A DNA stretch of 64,000 nucleotides from Streptomyces sp. SLBN-118 (GTDB lineage Bacteria; Actinomycetota; Actinomycetes; Streptomycetales; Streptomycetaceae). How positions within the stretch are numbered: the stretch's first letter is position 1; each line of letters starts with the position of its first letter. The DNA lies in assembly GCF_006715635.1 (NCBI RefSeq), contig NZ_VFNP01000002.1:1612001-1676000 (forward strand), given 5' to 3'. The translations under genes were made by a program, and so were the position numbers. Of this stretch, positions 44,542-52,806 are shown in pieces. Below the pieces are notes generated by a model. That model saw only the letters and a program-made list of their open reading frames with translations. It had not been told where the DNA came from and ran no database searches.

Positions 44542-45531
44542 TCAGCCCACGAGGCCGTCCGCCATCTCCTCGGTGAGGCTCGACTCCGTGCCCGGAATGC
44601 CCAGATCCTGGGCCCGCTTGTCGGCCATCGCGAGCAGCCTGCGGATACGGCCCGCGACGGCGTCCTTCGTCAGCGGCGGGTCGGCGAGCGCGCCCAGCTC
44701 CTCCAGGGAGGCCTGCTTGTGCTCCATGCGGAGCCTTCCGGCTGCCGCGAGGTGCTCGGGCACCTCCTCGCCGAGGATCTCCAGCGCGCGCTGGACGCGG
44801 GCGCCCGCGGCGACCGCGGCGCGCGCCGAGCGGCGCAGATTGGCGTCGTCGAAGTTGGCGAGGCGGTTGGCGGTGGCGCGCACCTCGCGCCGCATCCGCC
44901 GCTCCTCCCAGGCGAGCACCGACTCGTGGGCGCCCAGGCGGGTCAGCAGCGCGCCGATCGCGTCCCCGTCGCGTACGACGACGCGGTCCACACCGCGCAC
45001 CTCCCGCGCCTTGGCGGCGATGGAGAGCCGGCGGGCCGCGCCGACCAGCGCGAGAGCGGCCTCCGGGCCCGGGCAGGTGACCTCAAGCGACGAGGAGCGG
45101 CCGGGCTCGGTGAGCGAGCCGTGCGCCAGGAACGCGCCGCGCCAGGCGGCCTCGGCGTCACAGGTGGCGCCCGAGACGACCTGCGGCGGCAGCCCCCGGA
45201 TCGGGCGGCCCCTGCCGTCGACCAGACCGGTCTGGCGGGCCAGCTGGTCGCCGCCCGCCACCACTCGTACGACGTAGCGCGAGCCGCGGCGCAGTCCCCC
45301 CGGCGCCATCACCATGAGCTCGGAGCTGTGGCCGAAGATCTCCAGGATGTCCCGCTTCAGCCGGCGCGCCGCGATACCGGTGTCCAGCTCCGCCTCGATC
45401 ACAATGCGGCCGCTGACCAGATGCAGCCCGCCCGCGAACCGAAGGATCGCCGAGACCTCCGCCTTTCTGCAGCAGGTCCGGGTGACGGGAAGCCGGGAGA
45501 TTTCGTCCTTCACCGCTGCCGTCATCGCCAT
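44542..45531 (-). CDS. whiA: WhiA sporulation regulator
   Basis: 329 residues. N-terminal half is a degenerate LAGLIDADG homing-endonuclease fold ([39 protein letters not shown]); the C-terminal half ends in a helix-turn-helix ([20 protein letters not shown]). With WhiB it controls entry into sporulation septation in Streptomyces. Start ATG 45531 lies inside the 3' end of yvcK (10-base overlap); MTAAV two codons on is the alternative. Last gene of the conserved uvrC-rapZ-yvcK-whiA cluster. Confidence 0.96.
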   Translation of the reverse strand: MAMTAAVKDEISRLPVTRTCCRKAEVSAILRFAGGLHLVSGRIVIEAELDTGIAARRLKRDILEIFGHSSELMVMAPGGLRRGSRYVVRVVAGGDQLARQTGLVDGRGRPIRGLPPQVVSGATCDAEAAWRGAFLAHGSLTEPGRSSSLEVTCPGPEAALALVGAARRLSIAAKAREVRGVDRVVVRDGDAIGALLTRLGAHESVLAWEERRMRREVRATANRLANFDDANLRRSARAAVAAGARVQRALEILGEEVPEHLAAAGRLRMEHKQASLEELGALADPPLTKDAVAGRIRRLLAMADKRAQDLGIPGTESSLTEEMADGLVG

Positions 45532-46556
45532 GGGCCGATCCTTCCATGCATCCGAAAAATACGGTCGTACGCGGCGGCCAACAGCTCCGGATCATGCTTC
45601 GGAACTCCACTCGGCGAGGCCACGGGCGCCAGCTCGACCGCGGCGCCGAACCGCTTGGCGGCTTCGGCGAGGGACTCGCGGTCGGGCACGGCGGCCTCGT
45701 CGGCCAGCACCACGTCCAGGGCGAGTTTAGGCGCGTGTCGTCCCAAAACCTCCAAATGACGCTGCGGTGAGAAGCCATCTGTTTCGCCGGGCTGGGGAGC
45801 GAGGTTGAGCGAGAGGACCCGGCGGGCCTTCGTCTCGATCAGGGCGTCCAGCAGTTCGGGCACGAGCAGATGAGGGATCACCGAGGAGAACCAGGAACCG
45901 GGGCCGAGGACCACCCAGTCGGCGTCCAGGACCGCGGCGACGGCCTCCGGGACGGCGGGCGGGTCGTGCGGGACGAGGTGCACGGACTGCACCTCGCCCG
46001 GCGTGAGCGCGACGGTGGCCTGGCCGCGGACCGTGTCCACCTCGTCCGGCCGGGCCGGGTCGTGGCCCCGTACCAGCGCCTGGAGCTCCAGCGGCACGGC
46101 GGACATGGGCAGCACCCGGCCGTGCGCGCCCAGCAGCTTGCCGACCAGGTCCAGCGCCAGGACATGGTCACCGAGCTGCTCCCACAGGGCGACGATCAGC
46201 AGATTGCCGACCGCGTGTTCGTGCAGATCACCCTGGGACTGGAAGCGGTGCTGGATGACACGGGCCCAGGTCTGGCCCCAGTCGTCGTCGCCACACAGGG
46301 CCGCCAGGGCCTTGCGCAGATCGCCGGGGGGCAGCACGCCCAGCTCGTCGCGGAGCCGGCCGCTGGAGCCTCCGTCGTCGGCGACGGTGACCACCGCGGT
46401 GAGGTCGCCGGTGATACGGCGCAGGGCGGTGAGCGACGCGGACAGGCCCATGCCTCCGCCGAGCGCGACGACCTTGGGCTGCGCACCGCGTTTCCGTCCG
46501 GTCGGCGCGTGCGCGGACCTGCGCAGCCGCCTGAGACGGAGGTTACGTCCGGTCAC
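45522..46556 (-). CDS. yvcK: Gluconeogenesis factor YvcK / CofD-like protein
   Basis: 344 residues. CofD/YvcK Rossmann-type fold: [36 protein letters not shown] and [14 protein letters not shown]. YvcK proteins bind UDP-sugars and influence carbon metabolism and cell-envelope growth. A short basic N-terminal extension ([14 protein letters not shown]) precedes the fold. GTG start overlaps the rapZ stop by four bases. Confidence 0.92.
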   Translation of the reverse strand: MTGRNLRLRRLRRSAHAPTGRKRGAQPKVVALGGGMGLSASLTALRRITGDLTAVVTVADDGGSSGRLRDELGVLPPGDLRKALAALCGDDDWGQTWARVIQHRFQSQGDLHEHAVGNLLIVALWEQLGDHVLALDLVGKLLGAHGRVLPMSAVPLELQALVRGHDPARPDEVDTVRGQATVALTPGEVQSVHLVPHDPPAVPEAVAAVLDADWVVLGPGSWFSSVIPHLLVPELLDALIETKARRVLSLNLAPQPGETDGFSPQRHLEVLGRHAPKLALDVVLADEAAVPDRESLAEAAKRFGAAVELAPVASPSGVPKHDPELLAAAYDRIFRMHGRIGPWR

Positions 46557-47491
46557 TCGCGCCCCATGTCCCGGTGGACGACAACGGTCTCGATCCCGGC
46601 GGAGGAGAGCCGGGCGGCCAGCCTCTCGGACGTGGCCACGGAGCGGTGCTTGCCACCGGTGCAGCCGACGGCGATGGTGACGTACCGCTTGCCCTCGCGG
46701 CGGTAGCCGGCGGCGATCATCTGGAGCAGCTCGGTGTAGCGGTCGAGGAACTCCTTGGCGCCGGGCTGGTTGAAGACGTAGTTCGACACCTCGTCGTTCA
46801 GGCCGGTGAACGGGCGCAGCTCGGGGACCCAGTGCGGGTTCGGCAGGAAGCGCATGTCGACGACGAGATCCGCGTCGACGGGCAGGCCGTACTTGAACCC
46901 GAACGACATCACCGTGGCGCGCAGCTCCGGCTCCTCGTCGCCCGCGAACTGGGCGTCCATCTTGGCGCGCAGCTCGTGCACGTTGAGGCTGGAGGTGTCG
47001 ATCACCAGGTCGGCGTCACCGCGCAGCTCGCGCAGCAGATCACGCTCGGCGGCGATGCCGTCGACGATCCGGCCGTCGCCCTGCAGCGGGTGCGGACGGC
47101 GGACCGACTCGAAACGGCGGACCAGGGCCTCGTCGGAGGACTCGAGAAAAACGATCCGCCGCGTGACCTGCTTGGAGTCCAGGTCGGCGAGGGATTCACG
47201 GAGGTTGTCGAAGAACCGCCTGCCGCGCACGTCGACGACGACGGCGATCCGGGCGACATTGCCCTGCGAGCGGGCGCCGAGCTCCACCATGGTGGGGATC
47301 AGTGCGGGCGGCAGGTTGTCGACGACGAACCAGCCGAGGTCTTCCAGACACTTCGCGGCCGTGCTGCGCCCGGCACCCGACATACCGGAGATGATGACCA
47401 GCTCGGGGATGGCCGCCTCCGCGGCTCCGCCGGGCTCGATCGTGGTGCCCGTACTCACGTCTGCTGCTCCGTCTCCATCGTGCTCAGTCAT
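46553..47491 (-). CDS. rapZ: RapZ-family nucleotide-binding protein
   Basis: 312 residues. N-terminal P-loop-type domain with [20 protein letters not shown] and the C-terminal sugar/phosphate-binding domain with [18 protein letters not shown]. In E. coli RapZ steers GlmZ RNA decay; its role in Streptomyces is not established. The usual lysine of the P-loop is arginine (GRST, Arg42). Acidic 25-residue N-terminal extension. Its ATG overlaps the uvrC stop by four bases. Confidence 0.92.
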   Translation of the reverse strand: MTEHDGDGAADVSTGTTIEPGGAAEAAIPELVIISGMSGAGRSTAAKCLEDLGWFVVDNLPPALIPTMVELGARSQGNVARIAVVVDVRGRRFFDNLRESLADLDSKQVTRRIVFLESSDEALVRRFESVRRPHPLQGDGRIVDGIAAERDLLRELRGDADLVIDTSSLNVHELRAKMDAQFAGDEEPELRATVMSFGFKYGLPVDADLVVDMRFLPNPHWVPELRPFTGLNDEVSNYVFNQPGAKEFLDRYTELLQMIAAGYRREGKRYVTIAVGCTGGKHRSVATSERLAARLSSAGIETVVVHRDMGRE

Positions 47492-49458
47492 GTCCTGCTT
47501 CCCCCGTCGCTCTCTTCAATGATCTCTCCTGTTGCCGTATTCACGGCAGGGGCGGCCACAGCCGCCTGGGCAAGGGCCGCCACCACGGACTCGGCCGTCT
47601 TGCGGCCCATGCCGGGAACCTCGCAGATCTGCTCGATTGTGGCCTGCTTCAGCCGCTTCACCGAACCGAAATGCTTGATCAGCGCCTGCTTACGGGTCTC
47701 GCCGAGACCGGGCACGGCGTCGAGCGGACTGGTCCTGATGCGCTTGGTCCGCTTGGAGCGCTGATAGCGGATGGCGAAGTCGTGAGCTGTGTCACGGACC
47801 CGCTGCAGGAGATACAGCCCCTCGCTGGAGCGCGGCAGGACCACCGGGTCGTCGTCGTGCGGAAGCCAGACCTCCTCCAGTCGCTTGGCCAGCCCGCAGA
47901 CCGCGACGTCGTCGATGCCGAGCTCGTCGAGTGCGCGCTGGGCAGCGGCCACCTGGGGCTGTCCGCCGTCGACGACGACAAGCTGGGGCGGATACGCGAA
48001 GCGCTTGTGCTTTGTCTCGTCCTCGGGGGCGTCGTCGCCGATCCACTCCCCCGTCCTGTCCTTCTCTGCCAGATAGCGCTTGAAGCGGCGGCTGACCACC
48101 TCGTGCATGGACCGGACGTCGTCCTGCCCTTCGAAGCCCTTGATCTGGAAGCGCCGGTACTCGCTCTTGCGGGCCAGGCCGTCCTCGAAGACCACCATGG
48201 ACGCCACGACGTCCTCGCCCTGGAGGTGGGAGATGTCGAAGCACTCGATCCGCAGGGGCGCCGAGTCGAGGCCGAGGGCCTCCGCAATCTCCTCCAGGGC
48301 CCGCGAGCGGGTCGTCAGGTCGCTGGCGCGCTTGGTCTTGTGCAGGGCCAGCGCCTGCTGGGCATTGCGCTGGACCGTCTCCATCAAATCCTTCTTGTCG
48401 CCGCGCTGGGGGATGCGCAGCGAGACGATCGAGCCGCGGCGGTCGCTCAGCCACTGGCCGACCGCGCCGGTGTCCTCGGGCAGCGCCGGGACGAGTACCT
48501 CCTTGGGGACCGCGTCGCCCTTCTCCTCGCCGTACAGCTGCTGCAGCGCGTGCTCGACGAGGCCCGCGGTGTCGACGGCCTCGACCTTGTCGGTGACCCA
48601 GCCGCGCTGGCCGCGGACGCGTCCGCCGCGTACGTGGAAGATCTGTACGGCGGCTTCCAGCTCGTCCTCGGCGACGGCGATCAGATCAGCGTCGGTGGCG
48701 TCCGCGAGCACGACCGCGTTCTTCTCCAGGGCGCGCTTGAGCGCCCCTATGTCGTCGCGCAGCCTGGCCGCCTTCTCGTACTCCATCTCGTCCGCGGCCG
48801 CCGTCATCTGCTTCTCGAGGCGGCGGATGTAGGTGCCGGTGCGGCCGGCCATGAAGTCGCAGAACTCCTCGGCCAGTTCACGGTGTTCCTCGGGGGTGAC
48901 CCGGCCGACACAGGGTGCGGAGCACTTGCCGATATAGCCGAGCAGACAGGGGCGTCCCTTCTGCTGGTGGTTCCTCAGGACCCCCGCGGAGCACGTACGG
49001 ACGGGAAAGACGCGCAGCATCAGGTCGACGGTTTCGCGGATCGCCCACGCATGGCCGTACGGACCGAAGTAGCGCACGCCCTTCTTCTTGGCTCCGCGCA
49101 TCACCTGGACCCGCGGAAACTCCTCATTGAGGGTGACCGCGAGATACGGATAGCTCTTGTCGTCCCGGTACTTGACGTTGAACCTGGGGTCGAACTCCTT
49201 GATCCAGGAGTACTCCAGCTGGAGCGCCTCGACCTCGGTGGAGACGACGGTCCACTCGACGGAGGCGGCCGTGGTGACCATGGTGCGGGTGCGCGGGTGC
49301 AGACTCGCCAGGTCCTGGAAGTAGTTGGCGAGTCGCTGGCGGAGGCTTTTCGCCTTGCCGACGTAGATCACCCGGCGGTGCTCGTCGCGGAATCTGTAGA
49401 CCCCCGGCGAGTCGGGGATCTGTCCCGGCTTGGGGCGGTAGCTGGAGGGGTCTGCCAT
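47488..49458 (-). CDS. uvrC: Excinuclease ABC subunit C
   Basis: 656 residues. Makes both incisions in nucleotide excision repair. Domains in order: GIY-YIG nuclease ([20 protein letters not shown]), Cys-rich linker ([17 protein letters not shown]), UVR motif ([19 protein letters not shown]), RNase-H-like nuclease ([20 protein letters not shown]) and C-terminal helix-hairpin-helix ([31 protein letters not shown]). Start ATG 49458 has GGAG; the same frame stays open for another 149 codons upstream into a separate frameshifted gene. Leads the operon. Confidence 0.95.
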   Translation of the reverse strand: MADPSSYRPKPGQIPDSPGVYRFRDEHRRVIYVGKAKSLRQRLANYFQDLASLHPRTRTMVTTAASVEWTVVSTEVEALQLEYSWIKEFDPRFNVKYRDDKSYPYLAVTLNEEFPRVQVMRGAKKKGVRYFGPYGHAWAIRETVDLMLRVFPVRTCSAGVLRNHQQKGRPCLLGYIGKCSAPCVGRVTPEEHRELAEEFCDFMAGRTGTYIRRLEKQMTAAADEMEYEKAARLRDDIGALKRALEKNAVVLADATDADLIAVAEDELEAAVQIFHVRGGRVRGQRGWVTDKVEAVDTAGLVEHALQQLYGEEKGDAVPKEVLVPALPEDTGAVGQWLSDRRGSIVSLRIPQRGDKKDLMETVQRNAQQALALHKTKRASDLTTRSRALEEIAEALGLDSAPLRIECFDISHLQGEDVVASMVVFEDGLARKSEYRRFQIKGFEGQDDVRSMHEVVSRRFKRYLAEKDRTGEWIGDDAPEDETKHKRFAYPPQLVVVDGGQPQVAAAQRALDELGIDDVAVCGLAKRLEEVWLPHDDDPVVLPRSSEGLYLLQRVRDTAHDFAIRYQRSKRTKRIRTSPLDAVPGLGETRKQALIKHFGSVKRLKQATIEQICEVPGMGRKTAESVVAALAQAAVAAPAVNTATGEIIEESDGGSRT

Positions 49459-49511
49459 GCGCTCCACCCTACTGGCGGGCGGTGACACTGCGGGGTGGCC
49501 TCCGGCCCTTG

Positions 49512-49547
49512 CCGGGGGCTCCCCAGGGGTCCGGGCGGAGCCCCCGG
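49512..49547. repeat. Palindromic GC-rich repeat upstream of uvrC
   Basis: CCGGGGGCTCC and GGAGCCCCCGG form a perfect 11-base stem around CCAGGGGTCCGGGC. The GGGTCCGGG core resembles the elements at 22813-22838 and 52744-52771, so it may belong to a dispersed intergenic family. It follows the frameshifted gene and may have removed its natural stop. Confidence 0.6.
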
Positions 49548-49555
49548 ACGGTCCG

Positions 49556-49948
49556 ACGCGGCGGCGCCGGACCGCCGTGACGATCAGGGCCGGCGAGGCG
49601 AGGGCACCCGCTCCGGCGGCCACCGAGGCGGCCGTGACCGCCGGGTCGTCGTGCTGCGGCGCACCGGCCGGTGCATGACCGCCCGCGCCGCCCTTCCTGG
49701 CGTACTCCGAACCCGGCAGCTTGTCCCCGTACGCCGCCCGGACCCGTTTCTGACAGGCCGCGAGCGTCGTACCACGGGTGCCCACCGCCCGTGTCGCGTC
49801 CTCGTCCAGCGGGAGCACGGTGCTGCCCTTGCTGACGTACCAGGCATCGATCTGCGGTTCGCGGAAGACCGTGCCGCCGGAAAGCCTGCGAGCGCAGTGC
49901 GGCAAGAACGGCCGCTGCGGCAGGCAGCCGTCTCTTGGTGGTGCGCAT
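49556..49948 (-). pseudogene. Frameshifted gene for an exported, membrane-anchored protein
   Basis: ATG 49948 has a strong GGGAGG site and begins a signal peptide ([18 protein letters not shown]). Within that region the reading frame must shift by one base to continue into the protein-like sequence [17 protein letters not shown] and [20 protein letters not shown], followed by a C-terminal hydrophobic helix ([16 protein letters not shown]) and RRRR. In the starting frame the sequence is not protein-like. In the shifted frame no stop occurs before uvrC, so the natural end has also been lost, apparently at the adjacent palindromic repeat. Family not recognised. Real mutation or sequencing error both possible. 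Confidence 0.55.
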
Positions 49949-50188
49949 CGCGTTCCTCCCTGTGAGGGTGGGGATGGAGGAGCGCGTCCGGACGCTGGGG
50001 TTGAGCATCAGTCCTTGTCGAGCGCAGGTCAACGCGCTTCAATGCGGGGTGACACGGCGCTGTGAATGCCGTGGCCGGGATGTGAACACCTCCGTCCCGT
50101 TCCACCTGGATGCCTGTCGCCGCCCACCCTCAGCGGCTCTCCCTTCACCGTGAACGTTCACTCGCTCCCGAAAGCCGCTGGAGGAACC

Positions 50189-51121
50189 ATGGGGCACACC
50201 GAGGCCGATCTGGCACAGGTGCTGCACACCGGCCCGTTCCATCTGGCGCTGCGCGCCGCCCTCGCGGTGCGCGGGCTGCCGCTCCAGCGCGTCCAGCACC
50301 ATCTTGCGCACCGTGGCATCAAGGTCGGTGTGACCAGCCTGAGTTACTGGCAGCAGGGTGCGCGCCGTCCGCAGCGGCCCGAGTCACTGCGTGCCGTACG
50401 CGCCCTGGAGGACGTGCTCGGACTGCCCGGGAACTCGCTGATCCGCCTGCTCGGTGTCGGCGAGGGCGGCGCGCGCACGGACATGGAGCGCCCCGCCGCG
50501 CGCTCGTACCGCTCGCTGGTGGAGGCCTCGGGTGCGGTCGAGCAGCTGCTCGCCGATCTGGAGTCACCTGCCGACGGCGGGCTGCACACAGTGGGCCATC
50601 ACGAGCGGGTGCGGATCGGGTCGGGGCGCGAGCTGCTCGGCCGCGACTCGGCGCATGTCGTACGCGCCCACCGCGACGGGATCGACCGCTGTCTGGCCAT
50701 CCACTTCGGCGACCCGGGCTGTGATCCGGCGCGGGTGGAGGTCAGCGCCCTGGAGAACTGCCGCACGGGACGGGTGCGGTGGCACCGCGAGACCGGGGTG
50801 CTCATTGCGGAGCTGCTCTTCGACGCCCGGCTGCGCGCGGGTGAGACGTACCTCTTCGGCTACGGCTTCGAGGACGGGACCGGCGGGCCGAGCGGCGAAT
50901 ACGTACGCGGGTTCAGCTTCGCGGGCGGGCAGTACGTGCTGCAGGTGCGCTTCGACGAGGGCGCGCTGCCGGTGCGGTGCCGGAGATTCGCGCAGGCCAC
51001 GACGGGTGCGCCGCGCGGGGCCCGGACGGATCTCACGCTGAGCGGGCGCCATCGCACGGTGCATCTGGTGGAGCAGGGCGTACGGCCGGGAATCCTGGGG
51101 ATCGACTGGGACTGGGAGTGA
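50189..51121 (+). CDS. XRE-like helix-turn-helix protein of unknown function
   Basis: 310 residues. N-terminus reads as a Cro/C1-type helix-turn-helix: LRAALAVRGLPLQRVQHHL, VGVTSLSYWQQGARRPQRPE and RALEDVLGLP. The larger C-terminal part (about 110-310) is beta-rich with paired motifs (CLAIHFGDPGCDPARVEVSA, GETYLFGYGFEDG) and ends GILGIDWDWE; I do not recognise it. Start ATG 50189 with GGAGG 4 bases upstream. Conserved-looking Streptomyces regulator; targets unknown. Convergent with the Rieske gene 6 bases away. Confidence 0.75.
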   Translation: MGHTEADLAQVLHTGPFHLALRAALAVRGLPLQRVQHHLAHRGIKVGVTSLSYWQQGARRPQRPESLRAVRALEDVLGLPGNSLIRLLGVGEGGARTDMERPAARSYRSLVEASGAVEQLLADLESPADGGLHTVGHHERVRIGSGRELLGRDSAHVVRAHRDGIDRCLAIHFGDPGCDPARVEVSALENCRTGRVRWHRETGVLIAELLFDARLRAGETYLFGYGFEDGTGGPSGEYVRGFSFAGGQYVLQVRFDEGALPVRCRRFAQATTGAPRGARTDLTLSGRHRTVHLVEQGVRPGILGIDWDWE

Positions 51122-51127
51122 GCCCGG

Positions 51128-51556
51128 TTATGCGTCCGGTCCGGCGACGAGCCTGCCGCCCTCGGCCCTGATCGGAACCTCGGGAAGCGGCACGGTCGCC
51201 GGGCCCTGGACCGCCTTGCCGGTCGTCACGTCGAAGCGGCTGCCGTGGCAGGGACAGTTGCCCTCGGTGCCCTCCACCTTGTCCAGGACGCAGCCCGCAT
51301 GTGTGCACTGCGCGCTGAAGGCCTTGTACTGGCCCTTGGCCTGGCAGCTGACGACGAGCCGCTGCTCGCGGTAGAGCTTGGCGCCGCCGACCGGGACGGC
51401 ATCGGCCGCGCCGAGCTCGACGGGCGCGGTCGGCGTGGGGTTCTCGGCGTGCCCCAGCTTCGACTCGGTGGAGCAGGCCGCGACCCCCAGCCCGGCTACG
51501 CCGGCGAGGGCGGCGCCCTTCAGCACGGCACGGCGGGCGGCGGGCTGGCCGGACAT
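51128..51556 (-). CDS. Exported Rieske [2Fe-2S] protein (Tat signal / lipobox)
   Basis: 142 residues. Twin arginines 8-9 (ARRAVLKGAA) followed by a hydrophobic stretch and VAACS, so it may be Tat-exported and lipid-modified at Cys28. The Rieske ligands are CTHAGC (84-89) and CPCHGSRFD (101-109), in which C-T-H and C-P-C-H give Cys84/His86 and Cys101/His104, with Cys89 and Cys103 able to form the stabilising disulfide. Too small for a bc1 subunit. Start ATG 51556 with GGAG. Partner redox protein not in this window. Confidence 0.85.
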   Translation of the reverse strand: MSGQPAARRAVLKGAALAGVAGLGVAACSTESKLGHAENPTPTAPVELGAADAVPVGGAKLYREQRLVVSCQAKGQYKAFSAQCTHAGCVLDKVEGTEGNCPCHGSRFDVTTGKAVQGPATVPLPEVPIRAEGGRLVAGPDA

Positions 51557-51680
51557 GGAAACTCCACAGGCATCGGTCGATCGGGGCGTCGGTGACAGAC
51601 CCGACGATACCGGCGGAGATCGACGGCTCCGCCGGGGGGTCTCCCTGTCGCCCCGGGCGGCGATGCGTTACGTTCGGGCG

Positions 51681-52574
51681 GTGATCGTCGTCGCCGGAGA
51701 ATCCTTGATCGATCTGGTCCCGCAGGGGGAGGGCGTGCCCCTGCCCCCACTGCTGCCGCGGCTCGGCGGCGGACCGTACAACACCGCTGTAGCGCTCGGG
51801 CGGCTGGGGACACCGGTCGGCTTCTGCTCCCGTGTCTCGACGGACGGCTTCGGGGACGCGCTGTTGGACGGACTGCACGCGGCGGGGGTCAGCACCGCCC
51901 TCGTACAGCGTGGCCCCGAGCCGACGACGCTGGCCGTCGCGACGATAGGCGCGGACGGCTCCGCCCATTACGGCTTCTATATGCAGGGCAGCGCGGACCG
52001 GCTCTTCGAACTGCCGCCTCAACTGCCGGACTCGGTACGGGCCTTGGCATTCGGGGCCTGCTCGCTGGTGCTCGAACCGGGCGCGAGCGCGTACGAGGCA
52101 CTGCTGCGGCGGGAGGCGGAGCGCGGGGTCTTCACACTGCTCGACCCGAACATCAGGGCCGGGCTGATCCCGGATGCGGATGCCTACCGGGCGCGGTTCG
52201 CCGGGTGGCTGCCGTCCGTGTCGCTGCTCAAGCTGTCGGAGGAGGACGCCGAGTGGCTCGGCGGGGTGCCGCAGGGGCCTTCGGCGGTGGTGCTGACGCG
52301 GGGCTCGGAGGGACTGACGGTACGGACGAGCTCCGGCCTGGAGGTCTCGGTCCCGTCCGTGCCGGTCGCCGTCGCGGACACGATCGGCGCGGGCGACACG
52401 GTGAACGCCGCGCTGCTGCACGCCCTCGCGGCCCGCGATGCGCTGGCGGCGGACGCGCCGGCGGCGCTGGACGCGGACGGCTGGCGCGAGGTGCTGCACT
52501 TCGCGGCCCGGGCGGCAGCGGTGACCTGCTCCCGCACGGGCGCGGAGCCGCCGTATGCGGCGGAGCTGTCCTAG
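51681..52574 (+). CDS. PfkB-family carbohydrate kinase
   Basis: 297 residues. Ribokinase/PfkB fold: VVAGESLIDLVPQGEG at the N-terminus, GGGPYNTAVALGRLG (first PfkB signature), and ADTIGAGDTVNAALL with the catalytic aspartate. Most like fructokinases or related sugar kinases; substrate not decided. GTG 51681 is chosen because TACGTT lies 6 bases upstream, a leaderless pattern; ATG 51663 in the same frame is the alternative, neither having a good ribosome-binding site. Confidence 0.8.
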   Translation: MIVVAGESLIDLVPQGEGVPLPPLLPRLGGGPYNTAVALGRLGTPVGFCSRVSTDGFGDALLDGLHAAGVSTALVQRGPEPTTLAVATIGADGSAHYGFYMQGSADRLFELPPQLPDSVRALAFGACSLVLEPGASAYEALLRREAERGVFTLLDPNIRAGLIPDADAYRARFAGWLPSVSLLKLSEEDAEWLGGVPQGPSAVVLTRGSEGLTVRTSSGLEVSVPSVPVAVADTIGAGDTVNAALLHALAARDALAADAPAALDADGWREVLHFAARAAAVTCSRTGAEPPYAAELS

Positions 52575-52675
52575 GCTCCCCACTCCGCCCTACGGCCTGG
52601 CGGCCGTGGAAGGTACCCCCATCCCGAACTGGGGGCAAGCCCCCGGATTGCCGTATGCGACCTCCGGCCGCAGGT

Positions 52676-52740
52676 CCTCAAACGCCGGACGGGCTCAAGG
52701 TACGACCCGGCCGCGCCTTCGGCCCGTCCGGCGTTTGAGG
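52676..52740. repeat. Dispersed Streptomyces palindrome
   Basis: CCTCAAACGCCGGACGGGC and its exact complement form a 19-base stem separated by 27 bases. The GCCCGTCCGGCGTTTGAGG arm followed by a GGGGGTCCGGGG run is an intergenic sequence I have seen repeatedly in Streptomyces genomes. It lies between convergent genes and can also work as a terminator. Confidence 0.75.
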
Positions 52741-52746
52741 CGCGGG

Positions 52747-52771
52747 GGTCCGGGGGGAGCCCCCCGGGACC
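52747..52771. terminator. GC-rich hairpin between the PfkB kinase and uvrA
   Basis: GGTCCGGGGGG pairs with CCCCCCGGGACC (one bulged G) with a two-base loop. Adjacent to the dispersed palindrome; convergent genes on both sides. Confidence 0.65.
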
Positions 52772-52806
52772 AGGCCCGCCGCAGACGCCCCCCGCCGACG
52801 CCGCGG

